From Bacteroidota bacterium (GTDB lineage: Bacteria; Bacteroidota; Bacteroidia; Bacteroidales; Tenuifilaceae): a stretch of 64,000 bases of DNA. The stretch's first letter is position 1. Each line of letters begins with the position of its first letter. The notes beneath the pieces are model-generated. The model was not told the origin of the DNA. It was given only the letters and a program-made list of their open reading frames with translations, and did not search any database. This document shows, one piece after another, positions 27,973 through 36,161 of the stretch. The DNA lies in assembly GCA_029560875.1 (NCBI GenBank), contig JAKQKB010000033.1, forward strand, positions 124,001-188,000, in the 5' to 3' direction. A program made the position numbers and the translations under genes.

Positions 27973-29445
27973 TTATGATTTTTTCCAGCACTTAACCCAA
28001 TCTATTTCCATGTAGGCTGGCAATTTTGACTCATCTATATTGCCATTCACTCCCGAAGCAAATACAAGGTAAAGTGGCACATTAGGACTTAGGTTTGGCT
28101 GAATTTTATAAGGTGTTCCATTGATTGTCCATACAATAGCTTTCGCATCCCATTCAACGCCTAAAACATAGAATTTTGAGTCCAATTTCAGTCCACCAAT
28201 GCTATGAACAGACTTGCGTACTTTAGCAGAACCATTAGTCCAAAAATAAGCGCCAGAAATTGAATTTTGCTTAGAATCGGATTTCAAGAAAACATCTAAC
28301 TCTGGCAACATCTTATCTCCAACAAGGTAAAATGCATGGCTAACACCATTTACACAGGACATTTTTACCTTAGCCTCAATTTTTCCCTCAGCTTGCCTAT
28401 AAATATGTCCTGTATTTATAACACCTGAAGTATAGTTAAAGGTTTTTGAAATAAAACCAAATTTCTTATCCCAAGCCAGTCCTTCAGCCTTTTCCTTTCG
28501 TGTAACAATTTTAAGTGTTCCGTTTTTCAACTCTAAATTGCCACCATCGGAATAAAATTGCTCATTTGTTGCAAAGGAGTAGGCTTTGTTAATTAGAGCA
28601 TCGCCCCAGAAAAACTTTGTAAGCCATCGTTGGGTGTCAATGGTTTTGCCATCAAAATCATCGTGAAACAACAAACTCCAATGCTTCAACTCGTCAAACT
28701 TATGGCTGTCCTTCACCTTAAAGTACCATTTCACTTTCTCAGATGATTCGAGAGTTCTGAACTCCTGAAGTTTTTTGTAAGCCTCAGTTTGCTCAAACTT
28801 ATTCTTACTCAAAAGATATTTCTTCCTTTCGGCAAACTCAGCAGAATCAACCTTAGCCTTTAGCTCATTATAGCGTTGAAGTGTTTGTGAGCCCTCAATA
28901 CTGAAGTAGTCCTTTAATGGCTTAAAATTAAGCAGTTTGAAGTAACGCTTTAAATCAGAATTAGAATTCAACTCATTAAACCTAATCTCCTTTTGGTACT
29001 CCTCGGTGTTGTCTTTTTTGTAAGCACTCCTATTCTTCTTATAATCGGCACTAGAAATAAAGTCTTTCAAGTTGTTATACTCCTCAACAAGGCCAGATTG
29101 CTCAATCTTTCTGATAAATATTGGATTATCGGTTGCGGATTGCTTAATATAGTTTTTAAGAGCACCATTCGACAAAAACTTTTTTAGTTCCTGTTCCTCT
29201 TTAAACTCATTAGAATTTTTGTAAGTAACAGCCTCTAGTTCCTGTTTAACCTTAAGATGCTCCTTAGTCTCAACCCAAGTCTTCAACTCCTGATATCTAG
29301 CCCATTCGTCGGATTGAGAGTATGTAAGCAATTCTTCGTACTCAGTTTCAAGGGCCTTTTGGGCTATTTCCACGGTTTCGGTATCCTTAAAACTACCGAA
29401 TAAGCGATTGGTAAATACTTTAAAGGTTGAAGGAGTTGTTGCCAT
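27973..29445 (-). CDS. GH16-like concanavalin-fold protein with N-terminal threefold repeat, no signal peptide
   Basis: A 490-residue protein. Residues about 255-490 have the GH16 laminarinase-like beta-jelly-roll pattern: FHDDFDGKTIDTQRW, then YRQAEGKIEAKVKM, then MEIDWVKCW near the end. At the active-site strand it reads PELDVFLK, so the nucleophile (E382) and D384 of the usual E-x-D-x-x-E are present, but the acid/base position (387) is Leu. Residues 50-256 hold three imperfect repeats of about 65 residues, each with a Y-x-x-L-K...S-x-x-(F/Y) segment and ending L-K-x-Y-(F/I)-K. No signal peptide or lipobox is seen, unlike secreted GH16 enzymes. It lies 24 bp after a SiaC-type regulator on the same strand. 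A degenerate or non-catalytic glycan-binding domain is possible. Confidence 0.75.
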   Translation of the reverse strand: MATTPSTFKVFTNRLFGSFKDTETVEIAQKALETEYEELLTYSQSDEWARYQELKTWVETKEHLKVKQELEAVTYKNSNEFKEEQELKKFLSNGALKNYIKQSATDNPIFIRKIEQSGLVEEYNNLKDFISSADYKKNRSAYKKDNTEEYQKEIRFNELNSNSDLKRYFKLLNFKPLKDYFSIEGSQTLQRYNELKAKVDSAEFAERKKYLLSKNKFEQTEAYKKLQEFRTLESSEKVKWYFKVKDSHKFDELKHWSLLFHDDFDGKTIDTQRWLTKFFWGDALINKAYSFATNEQFYSDGGNLELKNGTLKIVTRKEKAEGLAWDKKFGFISKTFNYTSGVINTGHIYRQAEGKIEAKVKMSCVNGVSHAFYLVGDKMLPELDVFLKSDSKQNSISGAYFWTNGSAKVRKSVHSIGGLKLDSKFYVLGVEWDAKAIVWTINGTPYKIQPNLSPNVPLYLVFASGVNGNIDESKLPAYMEIDWVKCWKKS

Positions 29446-29469
29446 CTGAAAAACTTTTGTGTTGTAAAT

Positions 29470-29853
29470 TTATTGTCGTTGACTTGCAATAAAGTTGAAA
29501 GGTAACTTTAAGTGTTCGGCATAATCCTCACCTGCTTCAACCATATCTTCATCATCCTCCATGTAATGCCAGTTCACCACAACGGTATAACCTTTACGAT
29601 GAATCTCCCTAAATTTCTCCAATATTTTTAAAATCATTTTTGAGGAGGATGTATTGTAATAATCAAAGCTCAGGTCCAACTCTGTTTTCTGGTTTGGATT
29701 TGCCATATAATCATCAATCCACTCCATTATTGGGTTGTAGAAGGAAGTTACATCTTCAGGTAAAGAGTTACCCGCAAACTCAAAAATTGACTTTTCCTTA
29801 TCGAGAACCACTTTTGGAGTTTCAGTGGTTGGTTCTAAAATAATCGATTCCAT
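29470..29853 (-). CDS. SiaC-family (DUF1987) regulatory protein
   Basis: A 127-residue cytoplasmic protein. The ATG at 29853 (MESIILEP) is preferred over an in-frame TTG at 29880. It has the DUF1987/SiaC pattern: an opening beta-strand pair, the FEFAGNSLPEDV segment, then YNTSSSKMILKILEKF and GYTVVVNWHYMEDDEDMVEAG. SiaC proteins in other bacteria are phosphorylated on a serine or threonine here (the TSSSK region) and act as switches controlling signalling enzymes such as diguanylate cyclases. Here no SiaA or SiaB partner is adjacent; the following gene is the GH16-like protein, 24 bp downstream, with which it is probably cotranscribed. Confidence 0.8.
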   Translation of the reverse strand: MESIILEPTTETPKVVLDKEKSIFEFAGNSLPEDVTSFYNPIMEWIDDYMANPNQKTELDLSFDYYNTSSSKMILKILEKFREIHRKGYTVVVNWHYMEDDEDMVEAGEDYAEHLKLPFNFIASQRQ

Positions 29854-29914
29854 AACACCTACATTTTTTCCAGCCAACAATAATGTTAAAGTTATGTAAT
29901 ATTCTTAAATAAAC

Positions 29915-29948
29915 CAAAAATAACCTCTTTTAACATATGTTACGCAAA
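29915..29948 (-). promoter_or_regulatory. Promoter for the SiaC/GH16-like operon
   Basis: On the minus strand a TTTG (plus 29945-29948) lies 22 bases before TATTTTTG (plus 29915-29922), the -33 and TAnnTTTG -7 pattern. Transcription would begin near 29909, about 55 nt before the ATG. Confidence 0.55.
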
Positions 29949-29982
29949 TATAAACGCAAATTCTTTTTTAGAGTTATAAAAA

Positions 29983-30021
29983 TATAAAAGTATTTGATGT
30001 AAACCACCAAATACTTTTATA
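29983..30021 (-). terminator. Terminator after the response regulator gene
   Basis: A perfect 14-bp stem (TATAAAAGTATTTG and its complement) with an 11-base loop lies just after the rprY-like stop. It isolates the two-component operon from the SiaC promoter. Confidence 0.75.
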
Positions 30022-30032
30022 GCAGAATCAAA

Positions 30033-30725
30033 TTAGTAAATTAGTTTAAACCCTTTACCTCGTACATTGATAATTTCGATAGTTGGGTCATCGCTCAAAT
30101 ACTTACGTAGTTTAGTGATGTAAACGTCCATGCTACGCGCATTAAAATAGCTATCGTCAACCCAAATGGTTTTAAGAGCAAAATTTCGGTCAAGCAACGA
30201 ATTTTTGTTGATGCAAAGATACTTAAGAAGTTCACTCTCCTTGGTGGTTAACTTCCTAACATCATTATCAATCTGGAGAGTTTGCTTAGTCGCATCAAAA
30301 ATGTACTTACCAATTTGAAACTGCGACTGCTCTGTCAAAGGAGAATCTTTTCGGGTTCTGCGAAGAATAGCCTCAAGTCTCATAAGTAGTTCTTCAATGC
30401 TAAACGGCTTTGTCATATAATCATCGGCACCCAACGCAAAGCCTTCGATTACATCCTCTTTCATTGATTTAGCGGTAAGGAAAAGAATTGGCATTGTGCC
30501 ATTAGACATGCGAATTTCCTTTGCCAAAGTAAACCCATCCTTAATGGGCATCATAACATCTAAAATGCAGATATCGTAGTAGTTATTTTGAAATCCCTTG
30601 AAGGCCTTCTCTCCATCCTTATATAGGTCTACCTCGTAATCTTTTGCTTGAAGGTACTCCTTAAGAAGAAAGCCTAAATTCTCATCGTCCTCTGCAAGTA
30701 GGACACGGATTTTTCTATTTTCCAT
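30033..30725 (-). CDS. rprY: OmpR-family response regulator, RprY-like
   Basis: A 230-residue two-component regulator. The receiver has the acidic pocket (AEDDEN), the phosphoacceptor Asp56 in DICILDVMMP, and TAK with the conserved Lys in TKPFSIEELL. The C-terminal winged helix holds RSMDVYITKLRKYL and IINVRGKGFKLIY, which bind DNA. Overall wording closely resembles RprY of Bacteroides, a regulator linked to stress and antibiotic phenotypes. It follows its sensor by 20 bp and is in the same operon. The symbol is by resemblance; a paralogue cannot be excluded. Confidence 0.85.
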   Translation of the reverse strand: MENRKIRVLLAEDDENLGFLLKEYLQAKDYEVDLYKDGEKAFKGFQNNYYDICILDVMMPIKDGFTLAKEIRMSNGTMPILFLTAKSMKEDVIEGFALGADDYMTKPFSIEELLMRLEAILRRTRKDSPLTEQSQFQIGKYIFDATKQTLQIDNDVRKLTTKESELLKYLCINKNSLLDRNFALKTIWVDDSYFNARSMDVYITKLRKYLSDDPTIEIINVRGKGFKLIY

Positions 30726-30745
30726 GGCGTTGCTTATTAATTATT

Positions 30746-32344
30746 TTAACTATTTCTTTCTGTTGGGCCACTCCACGGTAAGAATATTGAGAAAGTACTG
30801 CCAATACCAAGTGTACTATCCACCCAAATTCTACCGCCATGAGCTTCAACAATTTTTTTTACGTAACTTAAGCCTAAACCAAATCCTTTAACATTATGAA
30901 TATTGCCGCTGGGAACCCGATAAAATTGGTCGAAAATCTTTCGGATATTATCGCGGCTAATACCTATTCCATTATCCTTAAAGGCAATAACAATTCCACC
31001 CGTTGCATTCTTTGTAAATATAGTAATTTCTGGATTGCCATTTTTATACTTTACAGCATTATCTAGCAGATTATTAACCACATTGGTAACATGAACCTCG
31101 TCTGCAACTATTAGTGGGTTATTTGCATTTAGCTCTGTGATAAGAATTCCGTTTTGCGATTGAAGTTGCAGCGCAAAATTTGCCGAAACCTTTTTAACTA
31201 CCTCATGAATATCAATATCCTTCAACTTCAGTTTCAACTTCGTTTTTTCGAATATTGCCATTTGAAGCACTTTTTCAACCTGAAGTCCAAGCCGTTTGCT
31301 TTCATCAGCAATAACTCCCCCCAAGTAGGTTAAATTCTTCCGTTCAATTGGAATGCTTTTGTCGTTTAGCATTTGTGCTGCTAACGATATGGTTGATATG
31401 GGCGTTTTTAATTCGTGGGTCATGTTGCTCACAAAATCGTTCTTAATCTCCGACACTCTTTTTTGCCTGAATATAATGTACAACGTAACGGAGAAACTAA
31501 GTATTATAAGCAATGTGAGTAAAAAGGTAGAGAAAGTCATTAATCCTAACGAACTTATAACATATGTTTTTTGGTTTGGGAAGTAAATGGTTAAAAAGTA
31601 TCGCCGAGCAAAAAAATCGTTAGGGAAAAGTTTGTCTTTTAGCACAAGACCTTTATGATTCGACTTAAACTTTTCGCTCTTGTAAATTGCACTATCTTTC
31701 TCGTTAGTTACCTTATACTCAAACCTAGCCTCAATGCCTTTTCGGATTAGCTCTCTTCGGATAATTGAATCGAGTAGTTCTTCTGAAATTCGCTCCTGAA
31801 TAGGCAATTCCACCCGGATAAGTTTATCGACAATATTCTCAACAAAAACAGTTTTATTCAAAACCTTTCCATCTAAACCTAGGTCTAAATTTATGGAACC
31901 AGCACTATTTTTACTATTACCAGTCCTATTTATTGAAAGACTTGAACCAGAATTAAGGGCATTTAAGGTGCTATCGAATAAATTACGGGTCAGTGTCGGG
32001 AGTTTTATCGTATCAAGATTACTAACGGTAAGAACCTGCTGGCTAATTTGCTTTGTACGAATGCCACTTTTTGTTTTATTGAGTATTCCCTGATGGTAGG
32101 ACATCCGCGCATCGCCTTTTGTACTTACAGAGTAATAGGGCTTTATTTCGTCAATAATCTGAACTACGGTTTCCTGCTTTTCAATCTCCTCAACGATGTT
32201 TTGCATAGCGAGGCTTGCCGACTGAGCAAACTGTTCCTCTTTGGTTTGTACAGCAATACGAACCCACTTAGATTGTACCAAAACCAACCCAAGCGAGGCC
32301 AATGAAATAATAACCGTTAATACCCAAAGAAGTTTTCTACTCAT
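30746..32344 (-). CDS. rprX: Membrane sensor histidine kinase, RprX-like
   Basis: A 532-residue sensor. It has a first membrane helix at about residues 5-24, a periplasmic domain of about 230 residues, and a second helix near 263-292, then HisKA with phosphoacceptor His310 (FVSNMTHELKTPIS) and a HATPase_c domain with the N box (NVVNNLLDNAVKYK) and the G boxes (KDNGIGI, GFGLGLSYVKKI). It should autophosphorylate and pass phosphate to the adjacent RprY-like regulator. A TATCTTTG box ends only five bases before its ATG, which suggests a leaderless or very short-leader transcript. The signal sensed is unknown. Confidence 0.88.
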   Translation of the reverse strand: MSRKLLWVLTVIISLASLGLVLVQSKWVRIAVQTKEEQFAQSASLAMQNIVEEIEKQETVVQIIDEIKPYYSVSTKGDARMSYHQGILNKTKSGIRTKQISQQVLTVSNLDTIKLPTLTRNLFDSTLNALNSGSSLSINRTGNSKNSAGSINLDLGLDGKVLNKTVFVENIVDKLIRVELPIQERISEELLDSIIRRELIRKGIEARFEYKVTNEKDSAIYKSEKFKSNHKGLVLKDKLFPNDFFARRYFLTIYFPNQKTYVISSLGLMTFSTFLLTLLIILSFSVTLYIIFRQKRVSEIKNDFVSNMTHELKTPISTISLAAQMLNDKSIPIERKNLTYLGGVIADESKRLGLQVEKVLQMAIFEKTKLKLKLKDIDIHEVVKKVSANFALQLQSQNGILITELNANNPLIVADEVHVTNVVNNLLDNAVKYKNGNPEITIFTKNATGGIVIAFKDNGIGISRDNIRKIFDQFYRVPSGNIHNVKGFGLGLSYVKKIVEAHGGRIWVDSTLGIGSTFSIFLPWSGPTERNS

Positions 32345-32349
32345 ATCAA

Positions 32350-32357
32350 CAAAGATA
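32350..32357 (-). promoter_or_regulatory. -7 box immediately upstream of the rprX ATG
   Basis: The plus strand CAAAGATA gives TATCTTTG on the minus strand, a good TAnnTTTG match. It ends five bases before the ATG, so the transcript would have essentially no leader. No -33 element is obvious. Confidence 0.35.
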
Positions 32358-32509
32358 ATCTTTATGCTATGGACTCCTAAAGGGTTAACACAGTTTAACA
32401 GACTGTTAAAATAATGTGACAGAAAAAGGTGAAAAGTTAAATTTAAGGAGAAACTTTAAGCACGTAACATTTTAGTAGCAAGGGATAAACAGAAACTATT
32501 GGGGTTAAT

Positions 32510-32920
32510 TTATTCAGGACAAAAAGGTTCGTTCCGTTTAATTGAAGAGGGTACAATCTCTATTGCCGCAATAACATTAGAAATTTTTTTAACGACTTGC
32601 ATGTGCGTTTTAAAGTCATGGGGTAATAGTTCTCCAGTAAACTCTAGAACAAAATCAACATTGCTTAATTGCTTCACAAGCATTTTACCCTCGTACTTAT
32701 TCTGAATAAGAGATACAACAATAGCCGATTTTGTATCTCTGAAGGAAAAAGTTGGAAACCCAGTGACTCTTTCCAAATCAGCATTTCGAACTAGTTTCAA
32801 GTCCAAGGCACTATTCAACTCCCAAACCAACTTATTGATGTTGTGCTGTGCAGAGATTGCAATTAACTTAAAATTACAATGGTTCTCAAGATTGAGTACT
32901 TCTTTATTTTTTTTTGCCAA
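32510..32920 (-). CDS. IPExxxVDY-family protein
   Basis: A protein of about 136 residues from a TTG at 32920 (AKKNKEVLNLE..), or 149 from an ATG at 32959. The family usually begins with a short Lys-rich stretch, then a beta-strand and an ISxxx motif (here CNFKLIAISAQHNINKLVWELNSAL), so the TTG start looks better; it is a judgement. The usual IPExxxVDY motif is changed here: the place reads VKQLSNVDFVLEFTGE, keeping only VD. This small family of Bacteroidota is of unknown function and is often found next to rnc. Here a frameshifted beta-barrel gene on the other strand separates the two. Confidence 0.65.
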   Translation of the reverse strand: MAKKNKEVLNLENHCNFKLIAISAQHNINKLVWELNSALDLKLVRNADLERVTGFPTFSFRDTKSAIVVSLIQNKYEGKMLVKQLSNVDFVLEFTGELLPHDFKTHMQVVKKISNVIAAIEIVPSSIKRNEPFCPE

Positions 32921-33095
32921 AATCCTGCTGATAAAGATTAACGGAAGCAAGATACCCAAAATAATAAATGAAAATTATTCCATCTGTCAAAAAAACTTAT
33001 AAATAATTGACTGACATTACTTTTTGCCCTAATTTTAATTTGATAATGAATACATTATAAAATTAAGCCTTTAAAAAACTAAAACTATCCAAGCC

Positions 33096-33638
33096 ATGAA
33101 AAAAAGTTTATTCACACTTGTTCTAATGATGCTTACCATAGCATTGTACTCACAAGAACCTCCATCATCGTTTGCATTAAGTTTAAAGGTGGATTACAAT
33201 TCCCAGGTCCAGGACAGCCAAACATTGGTGGATTTGAGCCTGAACTTAAAACTTCGCCATTCATAAAAGGCGATATAGACGGAATACTTGTTCCAAAACT
33301 ATCAATGGGACTCTATTTCTGCTACACTCCAATGAAAATAGAAGAAATGGATGAAAACAACAACTTCTTCTCAGTTGGGATGACAATAAAACCTCGCTTT
33401 ACTGTAGCCGAAGGAGTTCAGGTAGTCCCCGAACCACATTAAAAATGACTTAATGGAAGACCCAAGCAATGGACTAAATGTTGGGTTCCAGATAGAGGTA
33501 TCCAAACAAATGAAAGACAACCTTGGCATTGTTGGTGAATTTGGATTTTTTAGTCAGCCAGTTGGTGGCGACGGAGTTATCGATATAACTTTTCCTCCAA
33601 TAATGTACCTATGCGTAGGTATTCAGTTTGGGAAATAG
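33096..33638 (+). pseudogene. Outer-membrane beta-barrel gene broken by two frameshifts
   Basis: An ATG at 33096 starts a signal peptide (MKKSLFTLVLMMLTIALYS). The frame then closes early, while a different frame (from about 33175) continues with GGLQFPGPGQPNIGGFEP to a stop at 33440-33442. The first frame then resumes as SPNHIKNDLMEDPSNG and ends FPPIMYLCVGIQFGK at 33638. Joining the three pieces gives a plausible exported beta-barrel protein of about 180 residues. One base seems missing near 33170-33185 and one extra in the C run at 33427-33430. Either this is a decayed gene or the assembly has two compensating errors. It lies on the opposite strand between rnc and the IPExxxVDY gene. Confidence 0.75.
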
Positions 33639-33648
33639 CAATAAAACA

Positions 33649-33681
33649 AAAAGGCGCAATATCAATTAATTTGCGCCTTTT
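33649..33681. terminator. Bidirectional terminator
   Basis: An 11-bp stem (AAAAGGCGCAA / TTGCGCCTTTT) with an 11-base loop overlaps the end of rnc and lies after the broken barrel gene. Confidence 0.8.
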
Positions 33682-34435
33682 ACTTAATATATTCAGAAAT
33701 ATTATCCTCTATCTTCTCCAAAGCAATCATACTGGCCTGCTGTTCTGCTTCTTTTTTTGAAAATCCATATCCAACGGACATCTCCTTTCCATCAAAGATA
33801 AGATTCGATAAGAACCGGGGAGGATTAGATTCTCCGGAAGTATCCTCGTGTGTGTCAAAACTGAGAGAAAGTTTGTGTTTTTGAGCAAACTCTATCAACT
33901 TGCTCTTGTAATCGGTATCAAGCGCCTGCAAGTCATCCAAGTTAATAAACCTGTCCAAAATATTATTTACCACAACCATATTTGTAAACTGGTAGCCTTT
34001 ATCAAGAAATATGGCGCCAATTAATGCCTCCAAGGCATTGCCAAAAATATTCTTGTGAGTGGTAATGGTACCATTGCTTATTTTTACCAAAGAATCAAGC
34101 CCCATGCTTATGGCAAGCTGGTTTAAACTTGAGCGGCTTACTATTTTAGCCCGCATTTTAGTAAGAAAGCCTTCCTTTTGGTTTGGATAGCGTTCAAAAA
34201 GGTAATCGGCCACTATAGCATCTAGCACAGCATCACCGAGGTACTCCAAACGCTCATTATCAACCCGTTTACCCTTGGGTAAAACGAAAGAAGCTGACCG
34301 ATGAACCATGGCCAGCTTATACAATTCAATATTTTTTGGTGAAAATCCTAAAATTCTCTTCAGTTGAACGAACAATTCCCTATCCGCTGATTTTACGCGG
34401 AAACGCTCAATTGGACGTGATAAAAATCTTAACAC
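33680..34435 (-). CDS. rnc: Ribonuclease III
   Basis: A 251-residue double-strand-specific endoribonuclease. The catalytic signature NERLEYLGDAVLDAIVADYL is intact, with the second acidic cluster in IFGNALEALIGAIFLDKGYQ; a C-terminal double-stranded-RNA-binding domain (about residues 175-245) ends the protein. It processes rRNA precursors and other duplex RNA with Mg2+. It follows fabF by seven bases in the acpP-fabF-rnc operon, a standard order in Bacteroidota. Confidence 0.97.
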   Translation of the reverse strand: MLRFLSRPIERFRVKSADRELFVQLKRILGFSPKNIELYKLAMVHRSASFVLPKGKRVDNERLEYLGDAVLDAIVADYLFERYPNQKEGFLTKMRAKIVSRSSLNQLAISMGLDSLVKISNGTITTHKNIFGNALEALIGAIFLDKGYQFTNMVVVNNILDRFINLDDLQALDTDYKSKLIEFAQKHKLSLSFDTHEDTSGESNPPRFLSNLIFDGKEMSVGYGFSKKEAEQQASMIALEKIEDNISEYIK

Positions 34436-34442
34436 CTAGTAA

Positions 34443-35687
34443 CTAGGAAATCTTTTTAACGATAATTGATGCATTATGACCACCAAATCCAAAAGTATTA
34501 CTCAAGGCTGCTCTTACAGTACGTTTTTGAGCTTTATTTGGAGTCAAATTAAGTTTGCTGTCAATCTCAGGGTCAACATTTTGCAAGTTAATGGTTGGAG
34601 GAACGATGTCCTTATAAACCGCCATTACAGTGGCTAAAGCTTCAATTGCACCAGCAGCTCCAAGCAAGTGACCTGTCATAGACTTAGTAGAACTAATGTT
34701 AAGTTTGTACGCGTGCTCTCCGAATACAGAAAGGATAGCCTTAGTTTCAGCAATATCGCCAAGAGGAGTAGATGTACCGTGTACATTAACATAGTCGATA
34801 TCCTCTGGTTTAAGATTTGCATCTTTAATTGCATTCTCCATAACCTTTCTTGCACCCAATCCATCGGGGTGTGGTGCTGTCAAGTGATAAGCATCGGCAG
34901 TCATACCGCCACCTACCAATTCACAGTAAATTTTTGCCCCACGGGCTTTAGCATGTTCGTACTCTTCAAGAATAAGACATCCCGCTCCTTCTCCCATAAC
35001 AAAACCATCACGGGAAACATCAAACGGACGCGATGCGCTCTTAAACTCATCATTATTAGTTGACAACGCTTGTAGGGCGTTAAAACCTGCAACACCAACC
35101 TCATTAACAGAAGCTTCTGAACCGCCACTAATAATAATGCTTGCCTTACCAGTACGGATAATATCCATAGCGCAAATTAATCCATTAGTTGCTGAAGCAC
35201 AAGCAGAAACTGTGGAAAAGTTTGGACCACGGAAACCATACTTCATGGAAATGTGTCCAGCTGCAATATCAGAAATCATTCTAGGAATAAAGAAAGGGCT
35301 AAATCGGGGTGTACCATCACCCGCGAAGTAGCCTCTTAGTTCTTCAGTCATGGTCTGTAAACCACCAATACCTGAAGCCCAAATAACTCCAGCCGCATCT
35401 AAATCAATAGACTCAAGGTTAAAAGCAGCGTCCTTCATAGCCTCGTCTACAGCCACCAGCGCAAACTGGGTGTAAGGATCTATCTTTTTTGCCTCTTTAC
35501 GGTCGAAGTAATTATTTGGATCAAAATTCTTTACCATACAGGCAAATTTTGTTTTAAACTTTGAAGTGTCGAAACTGGTAATTAGTTCACAACCACTCAC
35601 CCCGTTCTCGAGGTTAGTCCAATACTCTTGAATATTGTTACCTAAAGGATTAATTGTACCAACACCTGTAACTACAACACGCTTCAT
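34443..35687 (-). CDS. fabF: 3-oxoacyl-ACP synthase II
   Basis: A 414-residue condensing enzyme of fatty-acid elongation. The ATG at 35687 (MKRVVVTG) is preferred over one two codons upstream because it gives the standard start and puts the nucleophile at Cys163 in STVSACASATNG. The two active-site histidines lie in VNVHGTSTPLGD and SMTGHLLGAAGAIE. It extends acyl-ACP with malonyl-ACP in the cytoplasm. It sits between acpP, its carrier, and rnc in one operon. Confidence 0.97.
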   Translation of the reverse strand: MKRVVVTGVGTINPLGNNIQEYWTNLENGVSGCELITSFDTSKFKTKFACMVKNFDPNNYFDRKEAKKIDPYTQFALVAVDEAMKDAAFNLESIDLDAAGVIWASGIGGLQTMTEELRGYFAGDGTPRFSPFFIPRMISDIAAGHISMKYGFRGPNFSTVSACASATNGLICAMDIIRTGKASIIISGGSEASVNEVGVAGFNALQALSTNNDEFKSASRPFDVSRDGFVMGEGAGCLILEEYEHAKARGAKIYCELVGGGMTADAYHLTAPHPDGLGARKVMENAIKDANLKPEDIDYVNVHGTSTPLGDIAETKAILSVFGEHAYKLNISSTKSMTGHLLGAAGAIEALATVMAVYKDIVPPTINLQNVDPEIDSKLNLTPNKAQKRTVRAALSNTFGFGGHNASIIVKKIS

Positions 35688-35750
35688 TTCCATAAAGTGA
35701 AATTTTAGTTTAAAACTAGTTTGCTTGTAAGGATTTTTTAATTTTTGATA

Positions 35751-35987
35751 TTACTTGCTGTGGCTTTCGATGTAATTGATAGCATCTCCAACAGTACCAA
35801 TCTTTTCAGCCTCATCGTCTGGAATAGAAAGGTTGAATTCTTTCTCGAATTCCATAATTAACTCAACGGTGTCAAGTGAATCAGCACCTAAATCATTGGT
35901 AAAGCTTGCTTCTGGAGTTACTTCGTTCTCGTCTACTCCGAGTTTGTCAACGATAATTGACTTTACTCTTGTTGCAATATCCGACAT
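35751..35987 (-). CDS. acpP: Acyl carrier protein
   Basis: A 78-residue acidic protein. The phosphopantetheine attachment serine is Ser37 in [15 protein letters not shown]. It carries growing acyl chains for FabF and the other fatty-acid synthases and supplies lipid A acyltransferases. It is the first gene of the operon; a TACTTTTG box at 36075-36082 on this strand would give a leader of about 80 nt. Confidence 0.97.
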   Translation of the reverse strand: MSDIATRVKSIIVDKLGVDENEVTPEASFTNDLGADSLDTVELIMEFEKEFNLSIPDDEAEKIGTVGDAINYIESHSK

Positions 35988-36074
35988 AGTTTTTAAAATT
36001 TAGTTAATAAATAAAGTTTTCAATCGCAAAGAAAAAAATTTCACCTGATAATAATCAGATGACAAATTCAGCCG

Positions 36075-36082
36075 CAAAAGTA
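36075..36082 (-). promoter_or_regulatory. -7 box for acpP-fabF-rnc
   Basis: The plus strand CAAAAGTA reads TACTTTTG on the minus strand, matching TAnnTTTG. It is only 13 bases from the divergent purN box, so the two promoters nearly overlap. Confidence 0.5.
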
Positions 36083-36095
36083 ATTTTTTTGTTCA

Positions 36096-36103
36096 TATTT
36101 TTG
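36096..36103 (+). promoter_or_regulatory. -7 box for purN
   Basis: TATTTTTG matches TAnnTTTG and would start transcription near 36110, about 50 nt before the purN ATG. It is back-to-back with the acpP box. Confidence 0.5.
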
Positions 36104-36161
36104 TCATCTCAAAAACTTTTTTTTGACAATCGTTTAACTTTAATTTAATAAATATCTAATA

